Shown piece by piece: positions 16,137-25,737 of a stretch of DNA of 64,000 nt (position 1 is its first letter; each line of letters opens with the position of its first letter). The DNA comes from Ruminococcaceae bacterium UBA1730 (GTDB lineage Bacteria; Bacillota; Clostridia; Oscillospirales; Acutalibacteraceae): assembly GCA_002315935.1 (NCBI GenBank), contig DCII01000062.1, forward strand, positions 1-64,000, read 5' to 3'. A program made the position numbers and the translations under genes. Under the pieces are notes generated by a model. The model saw only the letters and a list, made by a program, of their open reading frames with translations. It searched no databases and was not told the DNA's origin.

Positions 16137-17225
16137 ATGAAAAATTATAAGGTCGGTATTATCGGTGCAACGGGAATGGTAGGTCAGAGATTCATAACTC
16201 TCTGTTCAGAGCATCCCTGGTTTCACATTGAAGTTCTTGCCGCAAGTCCCCGTTCGGCAGGCAAGAAGTATTCGGAAGCAGTCGGTGCAAAGTGGGCGAT
16301 GACAACTCCTATCCCCGAAAAGGTTGCCGATATGGTCGTTATGGATGCAACTGCCGATATCAAAGAAATAGCCGAAAAGGTTGATTTCGTTTTCTGTGCA
16401 GTTGACATGAAAAAGGATGAAATCAAAGCTCTTGAGGAAGCTTACGCAAAGGCTGAATGCCCCGTTATTTCCAATAACAGTGCAAATAGACACACACCTG
16501 ATGTTCCGATGATTGTTCCCGAGCTTAACAGCGAACACGCAAAGATTATTGATTCGCAGAGAAAGAGACTCGGCACAAAGAGAGGCTTCATCGCCGTTAA
16601 ATCAAACTGCTCACTTCAGAGCTATGTTCCCGCTCTTTTCCCTCTTGATGAGAAATTCGGAGTTAAGGATGTTCTTGTGTGCACATATCAGGCAATTTCA
16701 GGTGCAGGCAAAACCTTCAACACATGGCCCGAAATGGTTGATAATGTTATCCCCTATATCGGCGGCGAAGAAGAAAAGAGCGAAATTGAGCCTCTCAAAA
16801 TCTGGGGAAAGATTGAGGGAGACGAAATCGTTCCTGCAACAAAACCCAACTTTACGGCACAGTGCCTTCGTGTTGCCGCTTCAGACGGCCACATGGCGGC
16901 TGTATTCGTAAGATTTGATAAAAAGCCTTCCGTTGAAGAAATAAAAGAAATCTGGAAGAATTTCAAGGGCTATCCGCAGGAGGCTGAGCTTCCCAGTGCA
17001 CCCAAGCAGTTCCTCAACTATTTTGAAGAGGATAACCTTCCTCAGACAAAGCTTCAGCGTAATCTTGAAGGCGGTATGGCAATTTCAGTCGGCAGACTCA
17101 GAGAAGACACTCAGTATGACTATAAGTTCGTATGCCTTTCGCATAACACTCTTCGTGGTGCGGCAGGCGGTGCGGTTCTTATGGCTGAACAGCTCTGCAA
17201 CATGGGATATATTGAAAGCAAATAA
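16137..17225 (+). CDS. asd: Aspartate-semialdehyde dehydrogenase, archaeal/fungal type
   Basis: Reduces aspartyl phosphate to the semialdehyde, the branch-point precursor of lysine, threonine and methionine. It has the NADP-binding motif GATGMVGQ at the N-terminus. The catalytic Cys158 is in SNCSLQ, and the Cys-Ser spacing plus the 362-residue length place it in the archaeal-type ASD subgroup rather than the usual bacterial one. Later blocks GAGKTF and ASDGHMAAVFVRF fit the family. AAGAGGTAA precedes the ATG. First gene of the asd-dapA-dapB operon, 23 bases before dapA. Confidence 0.95.
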   Translation: MKNYKVGIIGATGMVGQRFITLCSEHPWFHIEVLAASPRSAGKKYSEAVGAKWAMTTPIPEKVADMVVMDATADIKEIAEKVDFVFCAVDMKKDEIKALEEAYAKAECPVISNNSANRHTPDVPMIVPELNSEHAKIIDSQRKRLGTKRGFIAVKSNCSLQSYVPALFPLDEKFGVKDVLVCTYQAISGAGKTFNTWPEMVDNVIPYIGGEEEKSEIEPLKIWGKIEGDEIVPATKPNFTAQCLRVAASDGHMAAVFVRFDKKPSVEEIKEIWKNFKGYPQEAELPSAPKQFLNYFEEDNLPQTKLQRNLEGGMAISVGRLREDTQYDYKFVCLSHNTLRGAAGGAVLMAEQLCNMGYIESK

Positions 17226-17248
17226 TCATTTCCGAAAGGCGGCTGAAT

Positions 17249-18142
17249 ATGAAACCCGTAATCTTTACAGGCGCAGGAGTTGCAATTATTACTCCGTTCA
17301 ATGAAGACAGGTCTGTTAATTACGAAAAATTTGCGGAGCTTGTTGAATATCAGGTCAGCAAGGGCACAAATGCAATTGTTGTCTGCGGAACAACAGGCGA
17401 AGCAAAAACCCTTTCAACAGAGGAACATATCAATGTTATAAGGCTCTGCGTTGATGTTGTCAATCACAGAGTTCCCGTTATCGCAGGAGCAGGAAGCAAC
17501 GACACAAGATATGCTGTTGAGCTTTCAAATGAAGCGGAAAAAGCGGGCGTTGACGCTCTCCTTTCCGTCACTCCGTATTACAATAAAACCTCACAGAGAG
17601 GTCTGCTTGCCCACTATAATTATATTGCAGACAGGGTAAGTGCTCCTGTTATCCTCTATAATGTTCCGTCAAGAACGGGCGTAAACATCAAGCCCGAAAC
17701 CTATGCAGAGCTTTGTAAGCATCCCCGTATAGTTGCAACGAAGGAAGCGAACGGCAATATTTCGGAAATTGCCCAGACTGCGGCTCTCTGCGGCGAAAAT
17801 CTGACAATTTATTCAGGCAACGATGACCAGATTACTCCCATAATGTCTCTCGGAGGCAAGGGTGTTATCTCCGTTCTTTCAAATGTTGTTCCGGGAACGG
17901 CACATAAAATTGCTCAGAAATATCTTGACGGCAACTATGAAGAAAGCCGCAGACTTCAGCTTGAATATCTTGACCTATGCAACAATCTTTTCATTGATGT
18001 CAACCCTATCCCCGTTAAGGAAGCGATGAATATGATGGGTCTGAATGTCGGCCCCGTCAGACTTCCGCTCGTTGGCATGGATGATAATTCAAAAGCAAAA
18101 CTCCGTGATTGCCTTATAAGACACGGATTGATTGAGGACTGA
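17249..18142 (+). CDS. dapA: 4-hydroxy-tetrahydrodipicolinate synthase
   Basis: Condenses pyruvate with aspartate semialdehyde. A TIM-barrel aldolase of 297 residues. Visible family motifs are the substrate loop GTTGEAKTLS, the conserved YYNK, the Tyr of ILYNVPSRTG, the Schiff-base Lys in ATKEANG, and YSGNDDQITP. A GAAAGGCGG ribosome site precedes the ATG. It sits between asd and dapB, so its substrate and product enzymes are neighbours; the product also supplies dipicolinate for spores. Confidence 0.97.
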   Translation: MKPVIFTGAGVAIITPFNEDRSVNYEKFAELVEYQVSKGTNAIVVCGTTGEAKTLSTEEHINVIRLCVDVVNHRVPVIAGAGSNDTRYAVELSNEAEKAGVDALLSVTPYYNKTSQRGLLAHYNYIADRVSAPVILYNVPSRTGVNIKPETYAELCKHPRIVATKEANGNISEIAQTAALCGENLTIYSGNDDQITPIMSLGGKGVISVLSNVVPGTAHKIAQKYLDGNYEESRRLQLEYLDLCNNLFIDVNPIPVKEAMNMMGLNVGPVRLPLVGMDDNSKAKLRDCLIRHGLIED

Positions 18143-18144
18143 AT

Positions 18145-18909
18145 ATGACAAGAATTTTATTATCGGGATGCAGCGGAAAAATGGGCAGAGTTATTACTAA
18201 CGAAATTGCCGGCAGGGAAGATTGCGAAATAGTCGGTGGAATTGACCTTTTCACCGACGCAGAACTCGGTTATCCCATCTTTTCATCCCCTTCCGCTGTA
18301 ACCGAGGAAGTTACAAACAAAACAGATGTTATCGTTGATTTTTCTAATCCGTCTGCATTTGGCGGATTGATGGAATATACCGTTCGGAATTCAAAGGCTG
18401 TTGTTATCTGCACAACGGGACTAAACGACACGCAGAAGAACACTCTCAAGGATGCTTCAAAGAAAATCCCGGTATTCTTCAGTGCAAATATGTCTCTCGG
18501 AGTTAATCTTATTAATGAGCTTGCAAAGAAGGCGGCAAAAGTTCTCGGCAATTCCTTCGACATTGAAATCGTTGAAATGCACCACAATCAGAAGGTTGAT
18601 GCTCCGAGCGGAACCGCTCTCATGCTTGCGGATTCAATCAAAGCGGAGCTTGACGGCGAAAAAAAATATGAATATGACCGCCATTCAAAGCGTGAAAAGA
18701 GAAGCAAAAACGAAATAGGAATTCACGCAATAAGAGGCGGCACAATAACGGGCGAGCATGAAATTATTTTTGCCGGTCACGATGAAATCATAAAGATTTC
18801 TCATTCCGCAAGAAGCAAGGAGCTGTTCGCAACCGGAGCTGTTAATGCGGCAATTTTCATGGCAGATAAATCCGCAGGACTTTACGATATGTCGCAGATG
18901 CTTAACTGA
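18145..18909 (+). CDS. dapB: 4-hydroxy-tetrahydrodipicolinate reductase
   Basis: NAD(P)H-dependent reductase of the diaminopimelate/lysine pathway. The 254 residues are of normal length. It has the nucleotide motif SGCSGKMGR (7-15), DFSNPSA, CTTGL, the catalytic block EMHHNQKVDAPSGTAL with its paired His, and GEHEIIFAGH. It starts two bases after the dapA stop. It ends at a stable hairpin and closes the operon. Confidence 0.97.
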   Translation: MTRILLSGCSGKMGRVITNEIAGREDCEIVGGIDLFTDAELGYPIFSSPSAVTEEVTNKTDVIVDFSNPSAFGGLMEYTVRNSKAVVICTTGLNDTQKNTLKDASKKIPVFFSANMSLGVNLINELAKKAAKVLGNSFDIEIVEMHHNQKVDAPSGTALMLADSIKAELDGEKKYEYDRHSKREKRSKNEIGIHAIRGGTITGEHEIIFAGHDEIIKISHSARSKELFATGAVNAAIFMADKSAGLYDMSQMLN

Positions 18910-18916
18910 TAAGCTT

Positions 18917-18943
18917 GCACGGGTGCTTCGGCATCCGTGCCTT
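18917..18943 (+). terminator. Hairpin terminator after dapB
   Basis: A ten-pair stem (18917-18926 with 18931-18940) is capped by a TTCG tetraloop and followed by CTTTC. The stem is very stable but the T-run is short. Confidence 0.65.
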
Positions 18944-19032
18944 TCGCTGACGGCGAAATTCATCGGAAGTGACAACGAATGCTTCTGATTTTCAAGAGCA
19001 AATTAATAATTCAAAATATTTTGAAAAAAGAC

Positions 19033-19061
19033 TTGACTTTTCTTCATAAATAATATATTAT
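19033..19061 (+). promoter_or_regulatory. Promoter of tRNA-Lys
   Basis: TTGACT (19033-19038) and TATTAT (19056-19061) are separated by 17 bases and lie about 28 bases before the tRNA. Confidence 0.75.
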
Positions 19062-19088
19062 ATTGAAGCACCAAAAAAGCGGATAAAT

Positions 19089-19164
19089 GATTCATTAGCT
19101 CAGGCGGTAGAGCACTTGACTTTTAATCAAGGTGTCCGGGGTTCGAATCCCCGATGGATCACCA
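19089..19164 (+). tRNA. tRNA-Lys, anticodon TTT
   Basis: A 76-base gene with encoded CCA. The seven-pair acceptor stem is GATTCAT with ATGGATC, including one G-U pair. The D-arm is AGCTCAGGCGGTAGAGC, the anticodon stem CTTGA/TCAAG holds loop CTTTTAA with anticodon TTT, and the T-arm is GGGGTTCGAATCCCC. It has its own promoter and terminator. Confidence 0.98.
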
Positions 19165-19194
19165 AAAAGCACTTGCAGTTTTGCAGGTGCTTTT
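19165..19194 (+). terminator. Terminator of tRNA-Lys
   Basis: A thirteen-pair hairpin (19165-19177 with 19182-19194, one G-T pair) starts immediately after the tRNA CCA. Its 3' arm ends in TTTT. Confidence 0.85.
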
Positions 19195-19209
19195 CATATT
19201 AGTAAAAGG

Positions 19210-19239
19210 AAAGGTACGGCTAAATTGAACCGTACCTTT
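19210..19239 (-). terminator. Terminator of the metallophosphoesterase gene
   Basis: A perfect ten-pair stem (AAAGGTACGG with CCGTACCTTT) lies just past the stop codon. On the minus strand it is followed by CCTTTTA. Confidence 0.75.
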
Positions 19240-19244
19240 AATTA

Positions 19245-20669
19245 TTAATGAACGAAGATGAAATCGCTGAGCTTTGCTTCTATTCCGTTATTCTTCACTC
19301 TGTCATAGGTGCTGAAATTATTGAAGAAAGCGAAAACAGTTCCGATAAATCTGATTATCGGCTGATAGAATGCAGGAAGCTTTGATGGATGACCGCCGTT
19401 CTGACTTGTTTTTGATATAGTATAAGAATTGAACATCTCATTGCTTTCGAGGGTATAGGATTTGACGGTGATTGAATTTTCGCTGAAATCAATGATATTA
19501 TAAATCTTTTCCGAAGTAAGCTTTTCAATATCAATGTTTGAACCGAGCGGAGGAATTTCGCCGTCGTCAAGCTCTCTGGGTCTATTGATTGAACCCGAAA
19601 CCATATAGACTGTTCCGGCAGGGTCTGTTATTGTTCCGTTTGCGGTAACCGAACCGACCTTTTCGCCGTTGTAAACGGGAGCCGAAACGGTGTAATAATG
19701 GCTGTGACCGAGAAGAACAAGGTCAATTTTGAATTCATCGCAGATTGGACCCCAAAGGAGACGAAGGAATTTGTTTTCATCCTCTCTGCTTTCAATTCTG
19801 CCGCCTTGAAGGTCATGATGGAACATCATTACTCTCCACTTAACATTGGGATTTGTTTTGACAGCCTCTTTGACAAAATTATGATGGTCAATTCCGCTTC
19901 CGTTGTTGCTGTTCATAACCATGAAAAGAACATCACCCTTGACGAACCAATAATCCATTGAATTATATTCACCGACAAGGTTGTTGGTTTTTTCATTGGG
20001 AACATTCTTGAAGGTTTTATAATCAACTGCCTTGCGGTCATGATTGCCGAATGCAGTTGCTGTGCTTATGGTTCGAAGATAAGGCGAAGCAGAATATGCT
20101 TTGTATTCGCATTCAAGTCCAAGGCTTGCCTGATCTCCGGCAGAAAGAAGAAGACTTATATCATCATTCTTTTCCATTGCAGATTCGATAACATTGTTGA
20201 AATTCAATGAACAGTTTTTGAGAGAATCGGCATTCTCCGAATCATAGCTGACATGAACATCGGTAACATAGATTGCCGAAAAGCTCTTGTCATTTTCCGT
20301 TTTAAAGGTATAAGCATCCGAGGTGTAGCCTTCGCTCTTGCAGACATATGAATATTCCTTGCCTGCTTCAAGACCTGTTGCAGTAACCTTATTGGCAAAG
20401 TCTCCGCTGTAGGTCTTCACGCAATATCCTGTAAATGTTTTTGTTGCACCGCCGGAAACGGTAATTTCAACCGTCGGAGTTGATTCCTTGGCGGAATACC
20501 ATGAGAAATTACGCTCTGTTTCGTCTGAACCTGCAAACATAATAACACCCTGTTGAGATTCCGCTTTAGTCCAGTATTCATCCCAATCCTGCTGTGAGGT
20601 TGCAGATGCGGTTGAAACTGCCGAAATGCAGAACAAGAGTGCAAGTGCGAATGAAAGAATTTTTTTCAT
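19245..20669 (-). CDS. Secreted calcineurin-like metallophosphoesterase
   Basis: A 474-residue exported protein. Signal peptide (about 1-22, ASA) is followed by a purple-acid-phosphatase-type N-terminal beta domain (about 30-125, ending AYTFKTEND). The metallophosphatase domain carries all five metal motifs: D-V-H in YVTDVHVSY, GDQ, GNHD, FHHD, and GHSH. The C-terminal 60 residues hold an aromatic amphipathic stretch (IIRFIGTVFAFFNNF). It probably removes phosphate from extracellular esters; substrate is not identifiable. Start choice: ATG 20669 with GGAGATGTTGAT upstream. It has its own promoter and terminator. Confidence 0.87.
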   Translation of the reverse strand: MKKILSFALALLFCISAVSTASATSQQDWDEYWTKAESQQGVIMFAGSDETERNFSWYSAKESTPTVEITVSGGATKTFTGYCVKTYSGDFANKVTATGLEAGKEYSYVCKSEGYTSDAYTFKTENDKSFSAIYVTDVHVSYDSENADSLKNCSLNFNNVIESAMEKNDDISLLLSAGDQASLGLECEYKAYSASPYLRTISTATAFGNHDRKAVDYKTFKNVPNEKTNNLVGEYNSMDYWFVKGDVLFMVMNSNNGSGIDHHNFVKEAVKTNPNVKWRVMMFHHDLQGGRIESREDENKFLRLLWGPICDEFKIDLVLLGHSHYYTVSAPVYNGEKVGSVTANGTITDPAGTVYMVSGSINRPRELDDGEIPPLGSNIDIEKLTSEKIYNIIDFSENSITVKSYTLESNEMFNSYTISKTSQNGGHPSKLPAFYQPIIRFIGTVFAFFNNFSTYDRVKNNGIEAKLSDFIFVH

Positions 20670-20691
20670 ATCAACATCTCCTTTTCGGACT

Positions 20692-20720
20692 ATTTTATAA
20701 CATTGGCATAAATTAGTCAA
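20692..20720 (-). promoter_or_regulatory. Promoter of the metallophosphoesterase gene
   Basis: On the minus strand TTGACT (20720-20715) and TAAAAT (20697-20692) are separated by 17 bases. They are placed directly after the thiN terminator. Confidence 0.6.
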
Positions 20721-20721
20721 G

Positions 20722-20750
20722 AAAAATACCTGCGAAAATTTCCGCAGGCA
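20722..20750 (-). terminator. Terminator of thiN
   Basis: On the minus strand CCTGCG and CGCAGG close an A/T-rich inner stem and are followed by TATTTTT. It lies between the thiN stop and the next promoter. Confidence 0.75.
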
Positions 20751-20755
20751 AAAAA

Positions 20756-21367
20756 TTATACATTATACATTATGAGAAGTATACCTTTTCTGACCGTTAC
20801 CCTGCTTTCTCTGCCGACAAATTCATTGCTGACTCCGAGTGCAAAGGTATTTTTCAGAATAGCATCATCAAGTGGATACTTAAGCCCTTCAAGGGTTACG
20901 CCCTCTGAAATATCGGAATGAGAGAAAACGGAAATATAGCCTTTATAATTCGGCGAAAATGCTATTGAAGAATTATAAATGGCGGTCACTATTTTGTTTC
21001 CGTTAATCAGAACCGCATCAAATCCTCTTTCAGCGAGTGAAGCGATAAGCTGATAATTGGCGAGGGTGTGGTCTTCTCTGCCGCCCGTTGCACCGTAAAT
21101 AACGAAGCTTTTAAAGCCAAGCTCAATCCCCTTTTCAACTGCCGAATACATATCGGTATAGTCTTTTTCGGGTTTGAATCTTATTATATTTTCATTTTGG
21201 GGAACATATCCGAGAGAATCAAAGTCACCGACAACATAATCCGGAGCTATTCCATGCTCTTTCAGCACTTCATATCCGCCATCTGCGGCAATGATAATGT
21301 CATCATTCTGCTTTTTGAAATCAAAGAATTCGCATTCTCCTGCTCCGACAATGCAACAAGTTTTCAT
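20756..21367 (-). CDS. thiN: Thiamine pyrophosphokinase
   Basis: Transfers pyrophosphate from ATP to thiamine to give the cofactor TPP. The family motifs are visible: AADGGYEVL, the substrate site YVVGDFDSL, KDYTDMYSAVEKG, and GATGGREDHTLAN, with a C-terminal beta domain ending SRVTVRKGILL. About 203 residues, a usual length. Two adjacent ATGs exist; the second, at 21367, is better spaced from the GGGTGAT site. It follows the lipoprotein/MMPL genes with no clear terminator between, so read-through from that operon is possible. No TPP riboswitch is visible upstream. Confidence 0.93.
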   Translation of the reverse strand: MKTCCIVGAGECEFFDFKKQNDDIIIAADGGYEVLKEHGIAPDYVVGDFDSLGYVPQNENIIRFKPEKDYTDMYSAVEKGIELGFKSFVIYGATGGREDHTLANYQLIASLAERGFDAVLINGNKIVTAIYNSSIAFSPNYKGYISVFSHSDISEGVTLEGLKYPLDDAILKNTFALGVSNEFVGRESRVTVRKGILLIMYNV

Positions 21368-21408
21368 CATATCACCCGAAAATATTTTAAACCATAATTT
21401 TTATTCTG

Positions 21409-23043
21409 TCAAGAAAAGAGCTTCTTATACCACGGAAGAGAATCTTCATCAACCGTTTTGCTGACGATTTCAACATTCTTTTCAATTGACGGGGTATTAT
21501 AAATGAACGCAAGACTTGTTTTCATGTTTTCCGCGCTCATTGAGAAAAGACCGTATTCTCTGCCGAAGCTTATCCATTCTTCCGCAAGAGAAATCAAAAT
21601 TGAGCTGTCACCTACCGCACTGCCGTATTTTTCGATTATTCCCGATAATTCATCGGTGTCAAGATTTTCAACAAGGCTCTCGAAAACCTTTGTGCCGTCT
21701 TCGCTGAGGATCGAAAGAAGAGTATCAAGCTCGTTTGCGTTCTCTGATATGACCTTTGAAATATTATTCAGATAACCGATTGTTTCGGGTAATGCGGCAA
21801 TTTCCTTCTGAATTTCGGGGTCTTCCATTTCTGCCTGCAAGCTCGAAAGAAGCGGAGAAGCCTTTTCAAATTCGGACATAAGACCGGGAAGCAATGTCAG
21901 AAACTTCTTCACAGCTGGGTCAGAAAGAAGATTTAAAGCGGCTTTAACATCCGGGTCATTAAGACCTTCAAGAAGAGATTTGAGCGATTCCGCATTTTCG
22001 GCAGTTGCATATTTTGCAAGCATTTTGATAAGCTTACTGTTCTTTGAATAAATTTTAATTGTATCATCAAGCACACCGATAAGCGACTGAACCTTGTTTT
22101 TATCTGTCAGAAGAGAATAAAGAACCTTATCGGGGTCAATCTTATTGATTGCATTCTGGAAGCTTTTGAGCGAAGCAAGCATTGTTTCAAGCTCTTCAAC
22201 CGTTTCGGGCATTGCAAAATCGAGATTAAGAGATGCGATTGGCAGAGCGGCAAAATACATATTATCAAGGCTGAAATTCTCAGCTTTGGCGGTTACAGAG
22301 GCTTCGTCTCCGATTATAAGTCCTCCAACCTCACCAAGCTCCTTGTTATTGATGCCGAGACTTTCCGAAAATCCGGGCATACCTGTGAATATAACTATTT
22401 CCTTTGTTCCGTCTCCGAGGGTCTGACCGTTCTTAACCGAAACGGAAGAAAACTTTCCCTCGGGAAGAATCATTCCGCCGACAACTATCATCGGCAGATA
22501 AACCTTGTGGTCTTTGCCGTTTACCTTGCCGTTCTTATAAGTTTTATTAATCATCTTAACATCAATTCTGATGTCACCGCTCTTGCCGGCAATATCCTTT
22601 GAGCTGATTTCCTTGCCGTCAAGATAATATTTAATCTGAATTTCAAGCGGAAGCTGTTTATCGGTTTTTCCGCTGTAATAAAGATCTGTTTCGTTCATAT
22701 GCCAACGAATATTTTCGCCGTCAATAACCGGCTGAACCTCACTTTTAACATTGGTGATATTTTCAAGATTGCTTTTATCATCAACATAGACTTCGGCTGA
22801 ATCGGTATGAATCCAGTCGCTGACATTGACGCCTTTAACGCTTCCGTCAGATTCAAGATTAACATAAACCGTTTCGGTTTTCATAACATCAGCAGCCGCT
22901 TTATCGTAATATTGCTGAACATATTTTTCTTCTTTTTCCGCTTTTGTTGTTGAAGAAGTGTCATCTGCCGTTTTGTTTCCGCAGGCGGTCAGCATAAGCA
23001 TTGAAGCAGAAAGAAGAAATGCGGTTATTCTTTTAATTTTCAT
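21409..23043 (-). CDS. Large lipoprotein partner of MMPL exporter
   Basis: A 544-residue predicted lipoprotein (lipobox MLTAC, Cys21). An N-terminal beta domain has the segment TVYVNLESDGSVKGVNVSDW, which resembles the extracellular N-termini of YhgE/Pip-like Firmicute proteins. The C-terminal 250 residues are helical with repeated Leu-rich heptads, probably a coiled coil. It has no catalytic motif. Start choice: ATG 23043 after AAGGTATC. The gene overlaps the MMPL gene by eleven bases. By family context it may act like a periplasmic adaptor that works with the RND-type pump; substrate unknown. Confidence 0.75.
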   Translation of the reverse strand: MKIKRITAFLLSASMLMLTACGNKTADDTSSTTKAEKEEKYVQQYYDKAAADVMKTETVYVNLESDGSVKGVNVSDWIHTDSAEVYVDDKSNLENITNVKSEVQPVIDGENIRWHMNETDLYYSGKTDKQLPLEIQIKYYLDGKEISSKDIAGKSGDIRIDVKMINKTYKNGKVNGKDHKVYLPMIVVGGMILPEGKFSSVSVKNGQTLGDGTKEIVIFTGMPGFSESLGINNKELGEVGGLIIGDEASVTAKAENFSLDNMYFAALPIASLNLDFAMPETVEELETMLASLKSFQNAINKIDPDKVLYSLLTDKNKVQSLIGVLDDTIKIYSKNSKLIKMLAKYATAENAESLKSLLEGLNDPDVKAALNLLSDPAVKKFLTLLPGLMSEFEKASPLLSSLQAEMEDPEIQKEIAALPETIGYLNNISKVISENANELDTLLSILSEDGTKVFESLVENLDTDELSGIIEKYGSAVGDSSILISLAEEWISFGREYGLFSMSAENMKTSLAFIYNTPSIEKNVEIVSKTVDEDSLPWYKKLFS

Positions 23044-25117
23044 TATCTGATACCTTCCATTTATATGAAGTTTTGGAAATAATTTTTTCAAATATGCAAA
23101 GAAGTGCAGGCATGAATATCATAATTATCAATGCACTGATAACAGCTCCCCTTGCAAGCATTGCACAAATGCTCTTGACTATGCTGATATTGCAGACAAC
23201 ATAAACGCCGAAGGTTGCAACAAAGAAAACGATTGCACTCTGAAAAATTGACCTGCACGAAGCATAGGAAGCGTCTTTTATTGCGGAAATTCTGTCCTTG
23301 CCGGCATTCAGCTCTTCCTTAAATCTTGAGGTCATAAGAATTGCATAATCAACCGTTGCACCAAGCTGAACACAGCTGATTATAGTCGGTGCGATGAACG
23401 GCACTTCTGCACCGGTTATGAATGAAAAAGCTTCGTTGATAAGAATTGCAAGCTCAATTGATGCAACAAGAATAATCGGAACGCTGATAGATTTGAAGCA
23501 AATAGCAATAAGAATGAAAATTGCCGCAATTGAAATAATGCTCGTCACCTTGAAGTCCCTTGCGGTGACAGTTACAAGATCCTTGCCGAGTGCACCCTCA
23601 CCCGTCAGAAATCCCGTTTCGTCATGCTTATGAAGAATATCAAGAAGTGTATCAATCTGGGCATTTCCTTCATCTGATGTTGGGTCATAGACTGAATTAA
23701 TCATCATCAGTCTGTAACCACCCTTCTGGCAGATTTCTTTAACGCTGTCAGGCAGAATGCTTTCCGATATTGCCGCTCCGACAAATGAATTGAGCGAAAT
23801 AACATTAGAAACACCGTCAACCTGCTCAAATTCATTAACCATCATGGAAACCTCGTTGGCAGGAACGGTTTCATCAACGATAACAAAATGAGTCATTGCC
23901 ATATTGAAATCATTTTTGAGCTTCTTAAGCCCTGAAACAGACTCCATCTGCTCCGGAAGTGCTTTTGTGAAATCATAATACATATTTACATTCTTGTTCA
24001 TAATGTAAGCAGGTATAACAAGCAAAACAAAAATAACGGCAAGAATTTTTCTTTTATTAACCGAAAAATCAACAATTTTGTTGAATTTCGGAACATGAGG
24101 TTTATGCCTTAAACGATGAATAGGATTATCCAGCATCATAAGCATTGCAGGAAGAACAATAACAACCGAAAGAACGCCGAGAACAACTCCCTTTGACATA
24201 ACAACGCCTATATCAAGTCCGAGAGTGAAGCTCATGAAGCAAAGAGCAAGGAATCCGAAAACGGTTGTCATTGAGCTACCCGAAAGAGAAACAAAGGTTT
24301 TGGAAATTGCATTTGCCATTGCGTCCCGTTTATCGGAATGCTTTTTCAGTTCTTCCTCATATCTGTCCATGAGAAAAACGGAATAATCCATTGTAACACC
24401 GAGCTGAAGAATTGCCGCTATGCTTTGCGTGATATACGATATATCGCCGAAAAAGAAATTCGTTCCCATATTGTAAATAACCGCATAGCCAAGGGCAAAC
24501 AGAAGCACAAACGGGAGCACATAGGAGCTCATGGTTATCGAAAGTGCAACAAGTGCAAGAGCAATTGCTATTGCAATATAAACGGGAGCTTCCTTATCGG
24601 CGAGGTCTTTGGTGTCGGTCATAATTGCAGACATTCCGCTCATGAAGCACTGTTTATTCATCAGCTTTTTAATCTGCTTGACTGCCGCCATTGTTTCGGT
24701 TGATGCACTTGAATTTTCAAACTGCACCATCATCATTGTTGATTTCTTATCTGTTGAATAAAAAATATCTGTCACAACATCCGGAAGAATTGATTCCGGA
24801 ATGGAAATATCGAGAAAAGAATCAGTCCATGTAACGCTTTTCACTCCGTTTATTTTCTCTATTCCCGATTTCATTTTCTGAACATCATAAGCCTCAGCAC
24901 CCTCAACAACAACAAAAGCGTTTGCGGAGTTGCCTAAAACATCATCAAGAATAACTTCACCTTTAACAGAATCAAGCTCCTTCGGGAGATATGAAAGAAT
25001 GTCATAATTGACGGGCGTTGCAAAATAGCCGATTGCACAGGGAACCAAAAGAAGAGTTGCTATAATAAGTATTAATTTTGAGTGATAGGCAATGAATCTT
25101 GCCGCCTTATCAATCAT
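23033..25117 (-). CDS. MMPL/RND-family exporter
   Basis: A 694-residue membrane transporter with the RND layout: one N-terminal helix, a large extracellular loop (about 40-190), a six-helix block (about 195-340), then the same pattern repeated (helix near 360, loop 380-520, six helices to the end). The MMPL signature is seen twice, as GVTMDYSVFLMDRYEEEL and GATVDYAILMTSRFKEEL. Such proteins in Firmicutes export lipids, peptides or toxic compounds by proton motive force. The gene overlaps the TetR gene by four bases (ATGA), so it is controlled by that regulator. Confidence 0.9.
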   Translation of the reverse strand: MIDKAARFIAYHSKLILIIATLLLVPCAIGYFATPVNYDILSYLPKELDSVKGEVILDDVLGNSANAFVVVEGAEAYDVQKMKSGIEKINGVKSVTWTDSFLDISIPESILPDVVTDIFYSTDKKSTMMMVQFENSSASTETMAAVKQIKKLMNKQCFMSGMSAIMTDTKDLADKEAPVYIAIAIALALVALSITMSSYVLPFVLLFALGYAVIYNMGTNFFFGDISYITQSIAAILQLGVTMDYSVFLMDRYEEELKKHSDKRDAMANAISKTFVSLSGSSMTTVFGFLALCFMSFTLGLDIGVVMSKGVVLGVLSVVIVLPAMLMMLDNPIHRLRHKPHVPKFNKIVDFSVNKRKILAVIFVLLVIPAYIMNKNVNMYYDFTKALPEQMESVSGLKKLKNDFNMAMTHFVIVDETVPANEVSMMVNEFEQVDGVSNVISLNSFVGAAISESILPDSVKEICQKGGYRLMMINSVYDPTSDEGNAQIDTLLDILHKHDETGFLTGEGALGKDLVTVTARDFKVTSIISIAAIFILIAICFKSISVPIILVASIELAILINEAFSFITGAEVPFIAPTIISCVQLGATVDYAILMTSRFKEELNAGKDRISAIKDASYASCRSIFQSAIVFFVATFGVYVVCNISIVKSICAMLARGAVISALIIMIFMPALLCIFEKIISKTSYKWKVSDNEN

Positions 25118-25713
25118 ACAGAAGTCGCTCCTTGCTTAATAATATTTCTGACCGTCAACAGAAAAAGCGGTCTTATGTCTTCGATTGAATACGGCTTTTC
25201 ATAAACTACCGCATCACAGCAGACGGAACCTGTCAGGTCAGTCAGAAGATAAATTGTTTTTTCTGCATCTTCTTTTGTATAGCCTTTTTTAATGAATCCG
25301 TTTGTCAGCTCCTTCAGAGAATTCTGAAGCTCTGAATTATCTGTATTCAGAATTGACCTGAAAAATGAGGAAAGATTTTTTTGAACAAGTGCCGCAAGCT
25401 CTCTGTGATGGATGAGAAAATCAATAATATTATTGATAAAAGTTATTACTTTATCCTCAAAATTCTTTGATTCATCATAAAATGCTTTTTTATAAGATTC
25501 AACAATCAAATCAGAGCCTTTATGGACTATCAGCTGGTCAAGAAGGTCATATTTATCTTTGAAGTAAAGATAAAATGTGCCTTTGGCAATTCCTGCCGAT
25601 TTAACAATATCATCAATTGCGGTTGATGAAAAACCGACAACGGTGAAAAGCCTGTAAGCCGAATCGAGAATATTCATTCTTTTGATATTCTGTTTTATTT
25701 CCGCTTTTGTCAT
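25114..25713 (-). CDS. TetR-family repressor of the MMPL operon
   Basis: A 199-residue regulator. The N-terminal helix-turn-helix is clear: FSSTAIDDIVKSAGIAKG then TFYLYFKDKYDLLDQL (about residues 29-63). The C-terminal two-thirds are helical and variable, as usual for the ligand-binding and dimer domain. It is first gene of the unit TetR-MMPL-lipoprotein. Two near-identical palindromes overlap its promoter, so it most likely represses itself and the exporter until a ligand binds. Confidence 0.92.
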   Translation of the reverse strand: MTKAEIKQNIKRMNILDSAYRLFTVVGFSSTAIDDIVKSAGIAKGTFYLYFKDKYDLLDQLIVHKGSDLIVESYKKAFYDESKNFEDKVITFINNIIDFLIHHRELAALVQKNLSSFFRSILNTDNSELQNSLKELTNGFIKKGYTKEDAEKTIYLLTDLTGSVCCDAVVYEKPYSIEDIRPLFLLTVRNIIKQGATSV

Positions 25714-25737
25714 TATATATTCCTCTTTTCCAATTTA

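Noticed and set aside
21368..21408. TPP riboswitch before thiN
   Set aside because: Only about 40 bases lie before the gene and none of the TPP aptamer motifs is visible.
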